From Armatimonadota bacterium (GTDB lineage: Bacteria > Armatimonadota > Chthonomonadetes > Chthonomonadales > Chthonomonadaceae): DNA of 64,000 nt. Below, one piece after another: positions 17,529-26,544 of the stretch. The notes under the pieces are model-generated. The model was not told the DNA's origin and made no database searches. It saw only the letters and a program-made list of their open reading frames with translations. The position numbers were made by a program, and so were the translations under genes. The stretch lies in the NCBI GenBank assembly GCA_028871815.1, contig JAGWMJ010000011.1:1-64000 (forward strand). Reading direction: 5' to 3'. Each line of letters starts with the position of its first letter. Within the stretch, counting starts at the first letter, position 1.

Positions 17529-17884
17529 CAGGAGGTTGGGTGGTCGCTGCGCCGCGTGTTCGGCTTGCCGGGCACGGGGCGTAGAGGAAAGTCCGGGCTC
17601 CACAGGGCGCGATGCCGGATAACGTCCGGGCGGGGTGACCCGACGGAAAGTGCCACAGAAAAGACACAGCTGCGCCCCGGCGCGGCAACGGTGAAATGGT
17701 GCGGTAAGAGCGCACCGGCGGCATGGAGACATACCGGCCAGGTAAACCCCATCGGGAGCAAGGCCTAAAAGGGAGGGAATGATGCTGCCCGCGGACCCTC
17801 CGGGTAGGCCGCACGAGGGGTCGGGCAACCGGCCTCCCAGAGAGATGACCACACAAATACAGAACCCGGCTTATAGACCTCCTG
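17529..17884 (+). ncRNA. rnpB: RNase P RNA, bacterial type A
   Basis: The catalytic RNA that removes tRNA 5' leaders. Helix P1 forms between 17529-17536 and 17877-17884. The conserved GAGGAAAGTCCGGGCTCC region (17583 on), GGTAAACCCCAT, AGAGCGCACCGG and the 3' GATGACCAC...ACAGAACCCGGCTTATA elements are all present in the right order. Length is about 356 bases. The exact ends are inferred from P1 pairing. The P-type ATPase gene begins 28 bases downstream. Confidence 0.97.
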
Positions 17885-17911
17885 GAGTTTCTGGTTGATG
17901 GCTTTGCGAGG

Positions 17912-20299
17912 TTGCTTGCGGGTGAAAAGGCATCGATCCGGTGCTGCCGGCCATCCGCAGCGCCCGGTCACCCAGTTTTGACGCAGCAACCAGCGGCGCC
18001 GTCACCATTGGGCCTCACATCGCAAGAGGCCGCCGATCGCCTCGCGTCTGACGGACCGAATAGCACCGCCGGCAGCGCTGCGCCGCCACTTCTCCGATTT
18101 GCCCGTCGCTTCTGGGCGCCTGTGCCGTGGATGCTGGAAGGGGCGATGGTTTTGCAGCTTCTGCTGCATGAGACAGCCGAGGCCGCGGTCGTCGGCATCC
18201 TGTTAGCGTTCAACGCCGTCCTTGGCGCCGTCCAGGAATCGCGCGCCGACGCCACGTTACGCGCGCTGCGAGCCAGTCTCGCCTTGAACGCCTCGGTGAT
18301 GCGCGACGGCACGTGGCGTATCGTCCCTGCAGCGACGCTTGTCGTTGGCGATCTGGTGAAGCTCTCGCTTGGCGCTGTTGTGCCGGCAGACGTGCGCCTG
18401 ACGGATGGCTCCGTGCTTCTGGATCAATCCAGGCTTACCGGGGAGTCGCTGCCGGTTGAAGCATCGGACGGGGCCACGGCATGGGCCGGCGCGCTCGTCC
18501 GCCGGGGGGAGGCCTCGGCGGAGGTTACTGCCACCGGTCCGCGGACGCGCTTCGGAAGGGCGGCGGAGTTGGTCCGCTCGGCCGCAGCGCCAAGCACCGA
18601 ACAGCAGACAGTTCTTCGTGTAGTGCGCAATCTGGCGGCATTCAACGGTGTTGTGCTGGCGCTGATGGTTGCCTATGCATTCACGCGGCACATGACTGCG
18701 AGCGGGCTGCTTCCTCTGGCTCTTACGGGCATCCTTGCCTCAATTCCGGTTGCGTTACCGGCGACGTTTACACTGGCTGAAGCGATTGGAGCGCGCGCTT
18801 TGGCTGCCCGCAGCGTTTTGCCAACCCGCCTATCGGCGGTGGACGAGGCGGCCAGCATCGACGTTCTTTGCACCGACAAAACCGGCACGCTCACGCGCAA
18901 CCAGCTCCAGGTTGCCGATGTTGTGCCCCTAAACGGCGTCGACAGGGCCCGAGTGCTCTCCGCAGCCGCGCTTGCCAGCGCGGCCGGCGGTCAGGATCCG
19001 GTCGATGTAGCTGTACGGACGGCTGCCGGCGCCGCGGCAACGGCCAACTTCAGCAGCCTGCATTTCACGCCGTTCGACCCGGCGACCAAATTGGCCTCAT
19101 GCACCGCTGTGGACGCCGACGGCCACAGTGTCAGAATGGTGAAAGGATCGGTCGCGGCAGTGGTGGCCATCGGCGGCGGCAATGCGCCGGCGGAAGCCGG
19201 GCGGCTGGAGGAGACCGGATACCGCGTGCTGGCCGTGGGCGAAGCCGCCGGCAGTGAGATGACTCTGCTCGGACTTATCGCTCTCACCGATCCGCCTCGA
19301 GACGACGCTGCACAACTGATTGCCCAGATTCACGCACAGGGCATCAAGACTGTGATGGTAACCGGCGACTCAGCGGGCACGGCCGCCGTTGTTGCGCATG
19401 CGGTGGGTTTGGCCGGCGCCTCCGCTCCGGCGGGCGCGCCGGCCGCGAACGTGGATCCGCTAAACTACGCCGTGTATGCCGGCGTGCTGCCGGAAGACAA
19501 GTTTGCCCTGGTGCAGGCGCTGCAGAGCCGCGGCCACACCGTTGGAATGTGCGGCGATGGCGCCAACGACGCGCCTGCACTGCGTCAGGCTCAAATGGGT
19601 ATCGCAGTATCCACGGCTACCGACGCGGCACGATCGGCAGCCGGGATTGTACTTACGGAGCCCGGGCTTAGCGGGGTGGTGGCAGCCGTACGTCAGGGCA
19701 GGACGATCTTCCAGCGGATACTTACCTATACTCTCAACTCACTCATCAAGAAGATCGTGCAGATCTGCTTTCTGGCCGTTGGCTTACTGATCACCGGCCG
19801 CGCGATCCTGACACCGATGTTGATGGTTCTGGTGCTGCTTACCAGCGACTTCCTGACGATGTCGCTTACCACCGACAACGTTCGGCCCTCTTCTGCGCCG
19901 AACCGGTGGCGAATACACAGCCTGATGCTGGCGGCCTTCGCCATAGGCGGCTGCGCCGTGTTGTTTTGCACGGGCGCGCTGCTGCTCGCAGTTCGGACGC
20001 TCCGGCTAACGGGCCCCACCCTTCAGACCTACTGCCTAATCGTGCTCGTTTTCACCAGTGAAGCAGTTCTGTATGCGATTCGAGACCGACGCCATATCTG
20101 GTCATCCGCGCCCGGCAAGTGGCTGGTGCTGACCTCGGTTGCCGATGTCGCGCTCATCTCGGCAATGGCGACAGGCGGCATGCTGATGGCGCCGATACCT
20201 GTAGCGTTAGTCGCTTCTGTCCTTGGCGCCTCGCTCCTGTTCGCGCTGGCTGCCGACGCGGTGAAGGCGGTTGTGTTCCCGCGACTACAGCTCAGTTAG
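17912..20299 (+). CDS. P-type ATPase, plasma-membrane proton-pump-like (P3A)
   Basis: An ion-pumping ATPase of 795 residues in the cytoplasmic membrane. It has the actuator motif LTGESLP, the phosphorylation motif DKTGTLT, MVTGDSAG and the hinge CGDGANDAPALR. The membrane helix with SIPVALPATFTLAEAIGA and the C-terminal DFLTMSLTTDNVRPS are typical of the P3A proton-ATPase class rather than of Ca2+ or heavy-metal pumps; no metal-binding N-terminal domain is present. Proton export is therefore the best guess. The start is uncertain: TTG 17912 is the longest frame after rnpB and TTG 17977 is an alternative. It is convergent with the small gene at 20321, with only 21 bases between. Confidence 0.88.
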   Translation: MLAGEKASIRCCRPSAAPGHPVLTQQPAAPSPLGLTSQEAADRLASDGPNSTAGSAAPPLLRFARRFWAPVPWMLEGAMVLQLLLHETAEAAVVGILLAFNAVLGAVQESRADATLRALRASLALNASVMRDGTWRIVPAATLVVGDLVKLSLGAVVPADVRLTDGSVLLDQSRLTGESLPVEASDGATAWAGALVRRGEASAEVTATGPRTRFGRAAELVRSAAAPSTEQQTVLRVVRNLAAFNGVVLALMVAYAFTRHMTASGLLPLALTGILASIPVALPATFTLAEAIGARALAARSVLPTRLSAVDEAASIDVLCTDKTGTLTRNQLQVADVVPLNGVDRARVLSAAALASAAGGQDPVDVAVRTAAGAAATANFSSLHFTPFDPATKLASCTAVDADGHSVRMVKGSVAAVVAIGGGNAPAEAGRLEETGYRVLAVGEAAGSEMTLLGLIALTDPPRDDAAQLIAQIHAQGIKTVMVTGDSAGTAAVVAHAVGLAGASAPAGAPAANVDPLNYAVYAGVLPEDKFALVQALQSRGHTVGMCGDGANDAPALRQAQMGIAVSTATDAARSAAGIVLTEPGLSGVVAAVRQGRTIFQRILTYTLNSLIKKIVQICFLAVGLLITGRAILTPMLMVLVLLTSDFLTMSLTTDNVRPSSAPNRWRIHSLMLAAFAIGGCAVLFCTGALLLAVRTLRLTGPTLQTYCLIVLVFTSEAVLYAIRDRRHIWSSAPGKWLVLTSVADVALISAMATGGMLMAPIPVALVASVLGASLLFALAADAVKAVVFPRLQLS

Positions 20300-20320
20300 G
20301 CGAAGGCGCAAGCCGAGTGC

Positions 20321-20503
20321 CTACCTGCCCGTGGCGTCGCCTACCTTTCTCGCCTTGGTGTCTCGCGTGCCGCCGCGTAGTAGCGGTGGCAGCCGATTGA
20401 TGCTGTCGGAGAGGTCCTGCGCCAATTCGTTGGTCGCCTCATCCCAATCAACCTGAAGCGTCGCGAGCGTCCTCGGATCGGTGCGTGGATGATCCTGCGA
20501 CAT
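20321..20503 (-). CDS. Small hypothetical protein, 60 residues
   Basis: Function unknown. It is supported as real by a perfect AGGAGG ribosome binding site five bases before the ATG and by its place 9 bases after the stop of the preceding operon gene. It has an acidic N-terminal helix (VDWDEATNELAQDLSDSINR) and a basic Gly/Arg/Lys tail. There is no signal peptide or membrane helix. It is the last gene of the operon 23013-20321. Confidence 0.65.
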   Translation of the reverse strand: MSQDHPRTDPRTLATLQVDWDEATNELAQDLSDSINRLPPLLRGGTRDTKARKVGDATGR

Positions 20504-20512
20504 CTCGTCCTC

Positions 20513-21175
20513 CTAGGCCAGGTCGCCGCCACGCGTGATCATCAGCGCGTGCGCGCGCGGCGAGACGACATGCAGCGGAACGCGCAGGAGACCGATATCG
20601 AAAGGATCCGGATCCCAGCCCTGGCGCGTGATGTCGATGTGTTCACCCACCGATTGCGGCGGCCGCAGCGCGCAGACCACAACGGCATCCACCTGCAGGG
20701 CGGCGGCGAGCTTCTGAAGGTTCGCAAGGTTGGCTGCTGGCCATGCGCTCTTATGGCTCGGCTGTTCGGCAAAAAGCTGCGACGGCTGCAGCTTGAGCCG
20801 TCCCAACGCGCGCTTGACCTCTGAGAAGCGGGCAACTCTAAACCTGCCATATTGCCGCACGGCGGCAGGAAGCTCGCGCCCGAGCCGCGCCTCAAGCTCA
20901 GCATAAACGGCCTGCTTCTGTTCCTCTGTGACCGCCGGCGCCTTGCCCGGATGCTCCGGATGGCGCGACCGATCATGACGTTTGGCGGGCTCGCCAAGAA
21001 AAAACTGAGGTGGTACGATGGCTACCGAATGCACCCCCGCCAGTATCCGCCAATGGTAGACCGGATCCGCTTTGGCGCTCGCAGTAGCGCCGAGGAAGAA
21101 AGTGATGATAATCGCGAGCGGCCGAAGATGTGCGAATGGTTTGGCGTTCATGGGCTGCGGCTCTACCCGTTTCAT
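20513..21175 (-). CDS. Secreted protein of unknown function
   Basis: A protein of 220 residues. The start ATG 21175 overlaps the stop of the preceding kinase gene (ATGA), which fixes the start. A signal peptide or anchor lies at residues 19-41 (RPLAIIITFFLGATASAKAD). The mature part has a His/Lys/Pro-rich loop (EPAKRHDRSRHPEHPGKAP), a helical region with ELEARLGRELPAAVRQYGRF, and an alternating hydrophobic core (QVDAVVVCALRPP). The order is reminiscent of small envelope proteins with an LpoB/TolB-N-like fold, but I cannot assign a family. It is probably periplasmic. Confidence 0.72.
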   Translation of the reverse strand: MKRVEPQPMNAKPFAHLRPLAIIITFFLGATASAKADPVYHWRILAGVHSVAIVPPQFFLGEPAKRHDRSRHPEHPGKAPAVTEEQKQAVYAELEARLGRELPAAVRQYGRFRVARFSEVKRALGRLKLQPSQLFAEQPSHKSAWPAANLANLQKLAAALQVDAVVVCALRPPQSVGEHIDITRQGWDPDPFDIGLLRVPLHVVSPRAHALMITRGGDLA

Positions 21176-22140
21176 ACGGTGCGAGGCGGCTGCGCGGTTT
21201 CCTGCTCGCGCGCCATCTGCGCGGCGCCCATTGCGGCATCCGCAATCGGCTGTTGTATGGTGATCGACGCCGTGGCGCCACGCCGCGCCAGTCCGCTCGA
21301 CTCGGCCCTGGAGCCGTGCGCAAACGCATCGCGGAGATGCCGTGAGCACGCCCAGAGACCGCCGGCGGGAAATACCGGCGCTTCGTGCCGGAACTGCAGG
21401 CGCTGCACCGTTTGAAGCGCCAACCGCCTGAGGCGGAATCCGTGTCTACGAATAACGCGGATGGCGTGAGGATCGCCGGCGTCGGCAAGGCGCCCGATGA
21501 GTGGCGCCAACGCGGCGACACGAGCCGGTGAAAAGTCGGCGTAGACCCAGGGAATGATGTCGGCCGCCAAAGTGACGCCTGCCTCGAGCATCATCGCACG
21601 GCCGAGTGAAGTTGGCGAATCGCCGGCGGGCAGATCCAGGTTGTTCAGAATTGCGTCGAGCACCAGCTTGACGGCGCCGCCGACGTCGCCGAGCAGGTAG
21701 CCAAGACCATCCAGGCGCACCTCGTCTCCGGCGTCGTTGCGCCCGTACGCCACAGACCCGGTGCCGGCGATGACGCAGGCACTTGGCGTGCCGCCGGAGG
21801 CGCCGTACCAGGCGGTAACGTAATCGGGAACGACGTACCAGCTGGTCTTCGGCCACGCTGAGGCGAGTCGCGTCTGAAGTTCGATCCGGCCCGATTCGTT
21901 GGAGAACCCCGCAATGCCAACCATTGCTGCCGAGGGTGGCTCAGCAGCCGCGTCGAAGCCGGCCTCGCGGGCTGCTTCAGATAGCGCCATAGCGAAGACT
22001 GCCGCTACTGCGGCCGGAGGCTGAGTCGTAAGGCTGCCGGAACCGGCACGCGCGCGACCCAGCACCGCTCCCACTTGGCTCAGTGCCACGGCGGCTGTCT
22101 TCGAGCCTCCTGCGTCGATGCCCACATACCAACGGTTCAT
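21172..22140 (-). CDS. BadF/BadG-type ATPase, N-acetylglucosamine-kinase-like
   Basis: A sugar-kinase-fold protein of 322 residues. It begins WYVGIDAGGSKTAAVAL (phosphate 1 motif), with AGTGSVAYGR and GLGYLLGDVGGAVKL (phosphate 2 and adenosine regions). This pattern is shared by eukaryotic-type GlcNAc kinase and bacterial homologues that phosphorylate amino sugars, for example from cell-wall recycling. The start at 22140 is the first Met before the core. The longer frame overlaps the small membrane gene and is not conserved-looking. A 16-codon-longer start at ATG 22188 would overlap that gene slightly and is less likely. Confidence 0.85.
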   Translation of the reverse strand: MNRWYVGIDAGGSKTAAVALSQVGAVLGRARAGSGSLTTQPPAAVAAVFAMALSEAAREAGFDAAAEPPSAAMVGIAGFSNESGRIELQTRLASAWPKTSWYVVPDYVTAWYGASGGTPSACVIAGTGSVAYGRNDAGDEVRLDGLGYLLGDVGGAVKLVLDAILNNLDLPAGDSPTSLGRAMMLEAGVTLAADIIPWVYADFSPARVAALAPLIGRLADAGDPHAIRVIRRHGFRLRRLALQTVQRLQFRHEAPVFPAGGLWACSRHLRDAFAHGSRAESSGLARRGATASITIQQPIADAAMGAAQMAREQETAQPPRTV

Positions 22141-22177
22141 CGGTGGTGCGTTCCGGGCACGGGCCGCCTGCTGCATC

Positions 22178-22381
22178 TCATTTTGGCGGTTGGTTCTCGC
22201 GCCAAATCTCCGCGAGCGACCTCCACGTATCCGCGGGCGCCCCATCGCGATCCTGTTCCTCGTGAAGCTGCTCAATACCGCGATTAAGCCGCGCGACGGA
22301 TCGCCGAACGTGAAGCGCCGCGAAGGCGCACGCGGCCACGGCAGCAACAACGGCGATCGCCGGCAGCGCCGCACTCATCAC
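22178..22381 (-). CDS. Small single-pass membrane protein, 67 residues
   Basis: Function unknown. It has an N-terminal hydrophobic helix (residues 3-24, Ala/Val-rich), then a basic stretch and a helical, charged cytoplasmic tail (RLNRGIEQLHEEQD). The GTG start overlaps the stop of the aldolase gene by one base pair step (GTGA), and an ATG follows at once, so translation is coupled. It resembles small FtsL/LapA-like helical anchors only in shape. Confidence 0.65.
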   Translation of the reverse strand: MMSAALPAIAVVAAVAACAFAALHVRRSVARLNRGIEQLHEEQDRDGAPADTWRSLAEIWRENQPPK

Positions 22382-23013
22382 ATGCTGTCCGGAAGTCGGT
22401 CGAGACTTGCGCGGTCGATCCAGACGCGCGCACTACCCTCGAGCCGCTCCAGCGCGTCGTAAGCGTCATCCAGCGTTGGACCCGCCACGGTTATGCCGTG
22501 CCGGGGCAGCAGGCACGCAATAGAGTGCTCCTTCAGCTTTACCTGCTGTGGTTCAAGGGCTTCCACCACCGATTTTGCCAATGCCGCCGAATGCGCCGGG
22601 GCGGCACTTGCTACAGGGATCACGCCGTACTTGTCCGTCTGCTCGGTCGGCGGAGCCAGCGGACGGCAGGCGCTCGCGAAAACCAGCAGGTGTCGTGGAT
22701 GGGCGTGAATGACGGCGCCGCAATTCGGAAACGCCTTGTAGATGGCAAGATGCATGCCGGTTTCTCGCGATGCAGCGGCTGGCGGGGAACGTTCGGGCCG
22801 CAGCAGCAGCACCTCCTCGGGATCGAGCATCCAACGCCGGCGGCTGCCGGAAAAACGGGGCGAGATGCAAACATCGCCGGAGGAGCATCGCGCCGAGATA
22901 TTGCCGCCGGCGGAATCGAGCATTCGCCGCTGATAAAGCAATGCGCCCAACTGCGCGATCGTGCGACGACATTCGGCTTCGTCCGGCGGTTTCATGTCAA
23001 CATTCCGAGGCAC
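22378..23013 (-). CDS. Class II aldolase/adducin family protein
   Basis: A protein of 211 residues in the fold of L-fuculose-1-phosphate and L-ribulose-5-phosphate aldolases/epimerases and methylthioribulose-phosphate dehydratase. It has LDSAGGNISARC (substrate phosphate loop), VIHAHPRHLLVFA (zinc-binding His pair) and LLPRHGITVAG with a further His. The substrate cannot be told from sequence. It is the first gene of the operon with the small membrane protein, the GlcNAc-kinase-like gene and two unknowns, which suggests sugar-phosphate metabolism. Confidence 0.85.
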   Translation of the reverse strand: MPRNVDMKPPDEAECRRTIAQLGALLYQRRMLDSAGGNISARCSSGDVCISPRFSGSRRRWMLDPEEVLLLRPERSPPAAASRETGMHLAIYKAFPNCGAVIHAHPRHLLVFASACRPLAPPTEQTDKYGVIPVASAAPAHSAALAKSVVEALEPQQVKLKEHSIACLLPRHGITVAGPTLDDAYDALERLEGSARVWIDRASLDRLPDSM

Positions 23014-23111
23014 TCCTCAAGCTTCACCGCCGCGGTCAGGCAAGATTAGCGCTTGCCTTTGGCGAACAGGCCTGCGGGAGCCGGCGGTTGCGCTCCCGTA
23101 AAGATTACCGC

Positions 23112-25154
23112 ATGGCGCACCCCCTACCCGAAGCACAGTCTCAAACCGAGTTGGGTCATGAGCCTATCGGCGGAGCGCAGCCAGACTACCGGCACGTCAC
23201 GGCACGGTCCATCCTGCTCGGAATGGTCCTTATAGTACCAAATGCGCTCTGGCTGACCACTGTGGAGGTCCGCTGGTACACCCTGGATGGCAGCTGCCTC
23301 CCGCTGTTCATCGAGCCTGTGTTCTGGCTGTTTTGCCTCACCGTGGTCAACGCTCTTGTTCGACGCGCGCTGCCGGCGCGTTGGAAGGAGAAGGCGCTTA
23401 CACCTTACGAGCTGCTGACGGTCTACATCATTCTGGTTATCGGCACACTGCTCGGCGCCCACGACCTGTTTCAGGATCTGTTCGGAACGATCGGGCACCC
23501 CTACCAGTTCGCTACTCCTGAGAACAGGTGGAAGGATCTGTTCTTTCCATTCCTGCCAAAGTTCTGGCTGGTTACGGACAAAACCGCGCTCAAGGGGTTC
23601 TACAACGGCAGCGTATCGGCGTATCAGCCACAGTACTTTGTTCCATTCTTGCGCCCGCTGTTCTGGTGGGCCATCTTCATCCTGACCATCATCGGCATCT
23701 GCCTGTGCTTCAACATCCTCATCCGTACGCAGTGGAGTGAATCGGAGCGGCTTGCCTTCCCAATCATCGAGCTCCCGCTGGCGCTGACCGGAGCGGGCGG
23801 CGCGATGGCGCGGTCCGGCGCACGCCCGCTGCTTCAGAACCGGTTGATGTGGCTGGGCTTTTCACTTGCTGCCACGGTTGACCTGATCAATGGCCTGCAC
23901 GTTCTCCACCCGTCGTTTCCGTATCTGGCGCTTATAAAGCAGTACAACATCGGCAACTTCTTCACCACGCGGCCATGGAGCGTTATCTCCGGCACGAATA
24001 TGTCGTTGTATCCGTTCGCCATTGGCCTCGCATTCTTCGTGCCGCTCGACCTCTCGTTTTCGTGCTGGTTCTTCTTTATCTGGCGCAAGCTGTTCCACGT
24101 CTTCGGGGCTGAATTGGGCTGGGATGGGCCGGCCAGCAACGGCTTTCCGTACTTCGATCAGCAGGCCAGCGGAGCCTGGATCGCCTGGGGCGTGACGCTG
24201 GTGTGGGCGCTTCGCGCGCAGTTCAAGCGGACGTTCCAGGTTGCGTTTGCGCAGCCGGACGGGCCGGCGGTTCGCGGCGCTCCGATCTGCGACCAGCGGA
24301 ATCGCAACCAGTACCGGGCAGCGTGGTACGGCATTCTCGTTGGTGTGGCCGTACTCTGGTACTTCTCGTGGCGCATGGGGCTGAGCCTGTGGGTCGCCGT
24401 GCTGTTCTTCGGGCTCTACTTCCTCATCGCGTTGACCATTGCCCGGGCGCGGGCCGAGTTGGGTACGCCCCACGAAATCTACTTCGTGAATCCGCGAACC
24501 ATTCTCGTGACGATATTCGGCAGCGCCACGATTGGGCCTCAAGGGCTGACCGCGCTCTCCACCATGTACTGGTTCAATCGTTGCTATCGCTGCCATCCGA
24601 TGCCAAACCAGTTAGAAGCCATGAAGATGGGCGACGTTTCGCGCATGCGCCAGACGTCGGTGCTGTGGGTGCTCGTGGTCGCGTTTTTGTGGGGTACGCT
24701 GGCGGCCTTCTGGGCGAACATGCACGTGACCTTTGCCGCCGGCGCTTCAGCAAAAGCAATCGGTTTCAAAGGGTTTGTGGGAGGCGAGAGCTACAACCCG
24801 CTGGCCGGCTGGCTGCAGACGCCGGTAAGGCCGCAGTTCATCCAGTTGGTCTATATGGCAGGCGGCTTTTTAATGGTGCTGTTCTTGAGCGTGATGCACA
24901 GCTCATTTCTGTGGTGGCCGTTCCATCCGGCCGGTTACGCGCTGGCAGTTTCGTTTGCGATGGATTACTTCTGGATGTGCTTCTTCGTGGCATGGCTGGC
25001 AAAGTGGCTGATCGTCCGCTTTGGCGGTATGCGAAGCTACAATGCGGCGGTTCCGTTCTTCCTTGGCCTGATTCTGGGTGACTACGTTGTTGGCGCCGCG
25101 TGGGCAATTTACGGCCCGCTCGCGCACATCCAGGTCTACAAGATCTTCATCTAG
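23112..25154 (+). CDS. Multi-pass membrane protein, DUF6785/DUF6784-like
   Basis: A protein of 680 residues with about 12-14 hydrophobic segments spread over its length. It starts with a soluble tail of about 30 residues, then SILLGMVLIVPNALWL. Large hydrophilic loops follow the second and seventh segments. The order and the conserved WFF, WRKLFHVFG and RARAELGTPHE stretches recall a membrane family frequent in Armatimonadota and Planctomycetota and distantly like oligopeptide transporters. Transport is inferred, not shown. The start at 23112 begins the conserved-looking part; the frame is open further upstream across the divergent gene. It ends before a terminator-like hairpin. Confidence 0.75.
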   Translation: MAHPLPEAQSQTELGHEPIGGAQPDYRHVTARSILLGMVLIVPNALWLTTVEVRWYTLDGSCLPLFIEPVFWLFCLTVVNALVRRALPARWKEKALTPYELLTVYIILVIGTLLGAHDLFQDLFGTIGHPYQFATPENRWKDLFFPFLPKFWLVTDKTALKGFYNGSVSAYQPQYFVPFLRPLFWWAIFILTIIGICLCFNILIRTQWSESERLAFPIIELPLALTGAGGAMARSGARPLLQNRLMWLGFSLAATVDLINGLHVLHPSFPYLALIKQYNIGNFFTTRPWSVISGTNMSLYPFAIGLAFFVPLDLSFSCWFFFIWRKLFHVFGAELGWDGPASNGFPYFDQQASGAWIAWGVTLVWALRAQFKRTFQVAFAQPDGPAVRGAPICDQRNRNQYRAAWYGILVGVAVLWYFSWRMGLSLWVAVLFFGLYFLIALTIARARAELGTPHEIYFVNPRTILVTIFGSATIGPQGLTALSTMYWFNRCYRCHPMPNQLEAMKMGDVSRMRQTSVLWVLVVAFLWGTLAAFWANMHVTFAAGASAKAIGFKGFVGGESYNPLAGWLQTPVRPQFIQLVYMAGGFLMVLFLSVMHSSFLWWPFHPAGYALAVSFAMDYFWMCFFVAWLAKWLIVRFGGMRSYNAAVPFFLGLILGDYVVGAAWAIYGPLAHIQVYKIFI

Positions 25155-25205
25155 GGCGGCCGCATGCATCGGAACATGCCGTTCGCGCTGCCCGGTCTCC
25201 GCTCA

Positions 25206-25228
25206 GGCGCGCGACGCGCCCCTTTTGT
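25206..25228 (+). terminator. Terminator-like hairpin
   Basis: GGCGCG (25206-25211) pairs with CGCGCC (25215-25220) across a 3-base loop and is followed by CCTTTTGT. It lies 52 bases after the membrane protein gene and before the rpsB promoter. Confidence 0.55.
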
Positions 25229-25284
25229 CTTGCGATAACAGCCTCAGCGGTGATCCGCACGGTACCGTGCCGGCACTTCAGAAG

Positions 25285-25314
25285 TTGCCGCGCGTGCGTC
25301 GGCTGAGGTACACT
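25285..25314 (+). promoter_or_regulatory. Candidate rpsB operon promoter
   Basis: TTGCCG (25285-25290) and TACACT (25309-25314, within GGTACACT) are 18 bases apart. This is the best-formed sigma-70-like promoter in the window. It implies an rpsB leader of about 155 bases. That leader contains a GCCCGGA/TCCGGGC hairpin (25325-25350) followed by TTTC, which could be an attenuator or ribosomal-protein leader; this is not established. The rest of 25229-25477 shows no gene. Confidence 0.55.
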
Positions 25315-25477
25315 AGGCGAGTCTGCCCGGAGACCAGTGGATTTCCGGGCTTTCATGTGCGTATACCACACTTGCGACCATCGGAATCCGGGTGGGACCA
25401 TGCGGTCCTGGGATCCAAAACAACGTGGCGCAAGGCGGTCAGGCCAGATGTGCCTGAAACAACCCAGGAGGTTATGG

Positions 25478-26509
25478 ATGTCGCTCTCGATGAAGGAGTT
25501 GTTGGAGGCGGGCGTTCACTTCGGGCATCAAACCCGGCGGTGGAACCCCAAGATGAAGCCATACATCTACGGCGCTCGCAATGGCATTTACATCATTGAT
25601 CTGCACAAGACCGTGGACCTGTACGCGGCCGCGCATGCGTTTGTGCAGGAGGTTGCCGCAAACAACGGGCGGGTTCTATTCGTAGGCACCAAGAAACAGG
25701 CACAGGAAGCGATCGCCGAGGCAGCCATCAGTTGCCGCCAGTACTACGTGAACCATCGCTGGTTGGGCGGCATGCTGACCAACTTTCGGACGATGAAAGA
25801 CCGCGTGAAGCGCCTGGCCGAATTGAACGAGATGGAGGCCAACGGAACGCTGGACCGGCTAACCAAGAAGGAAGCGCTGCTGCTGCTGGAACAGCGAGAC
25901 AAGTTGGAGCGGTACCTCGGTGGCATCAAGACCATGGACGGAATGCCGGACTGCCTGATTGTTGTGGACCTGAAGAAGGAGCACATCGCGGTCGCAGAGG
26001 CGCGTCGGCTGGAGATACCCATTATCGGCCTGGTGGATACCAACTGCGATCCGGAACTGGTGGATTATGTGATTCCCGGAAACGATGACGCCATTCGCGC
26101 CATCAAACTGGTCACCACGCGTCTCGCCGAAGCCGTGATCGAGATGAAACGCGCAGAGTGGGAAATGGAGGAGGCCGGCGACGCGCCCGTTGAAGATGGC
26201 GCCGAAAAGCCCAACGTGGACGCGGAGACCGGCGAGGTAGTCACGTCGGCGGCGGAGATCGCGGATAGCGATTTTGTTTTCCATCGTGGCGAGGAAGACG
26301 AGTACACCCGAATGGCCAACCTCGGCGGCGAACTGGCTGCTGCCGGCGCGACCGAAGCATCGCAGGAGTTCACCGCAGAGGGCGCACCGCCGGAACCGAC
26401 CGATGAGCCCGACGCTGCCGGCGGGGACCCTGCACCATCCGGGGAGAGCTCAGAGGCGGTGGCGGACGAGGTGGCGCCAGGTGTCGCAGAACCCGAGCCG
26501 GCCGTTTAG
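25478..26509 (+). CDS. rpsB: 30S ribosomal protein S2
   Basis: Binds the head-body junction of the small ribosomal subunit. Core features are [41 protein letters not shown] and [20 protein letters not shown]. At 343 residues it is about 100 longer than the usual S2, because of an acidic Glu/Asp/Pro/Ala-rich C-terminal tail from about residue 235. The start ATG 25478 has GGAGG 5 bases upstream; the frame is open from 25337, but that part is leader. First gene of the rpsB-tsf-pyrH-frr-uppS-dxr-rseP operon. Confidence 0.97.
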   Translation: MSLSMKELLEAGVHFGHQTRRWNPKMKPYIYGARNGIYIIDLHKTVDLYAAAHAFVQEVAANNGRVLFVGTKKQAQEAIAEAAISCRQYYVNHRWLGGMLTNFRTMKDRVKRLAELNEMEANGTLDRLTKKEALLLLEQRDKLERYLGGIKTMDGMPDCLIVVDLKKEHIAVAEARRLEIPIIGLVDTNCDPELVDYVIPGNDDAIRAIKLVTTRLAEAVIEMKRAEWEMEEAGDAPVEDGAEKPNVDAETGEVVTSAAEIADSDFVFHRGEEDEYTRMANLGGELAAAGATEASQEFTAEGAPPEPTDEPDAAGGDPAPSGESSEAVADEVAPGVAEPEPAV

Positions 26510-26544
26510 CAAGCGTAGAGTGAAGAAAGCGAGAGTACGGCGGA

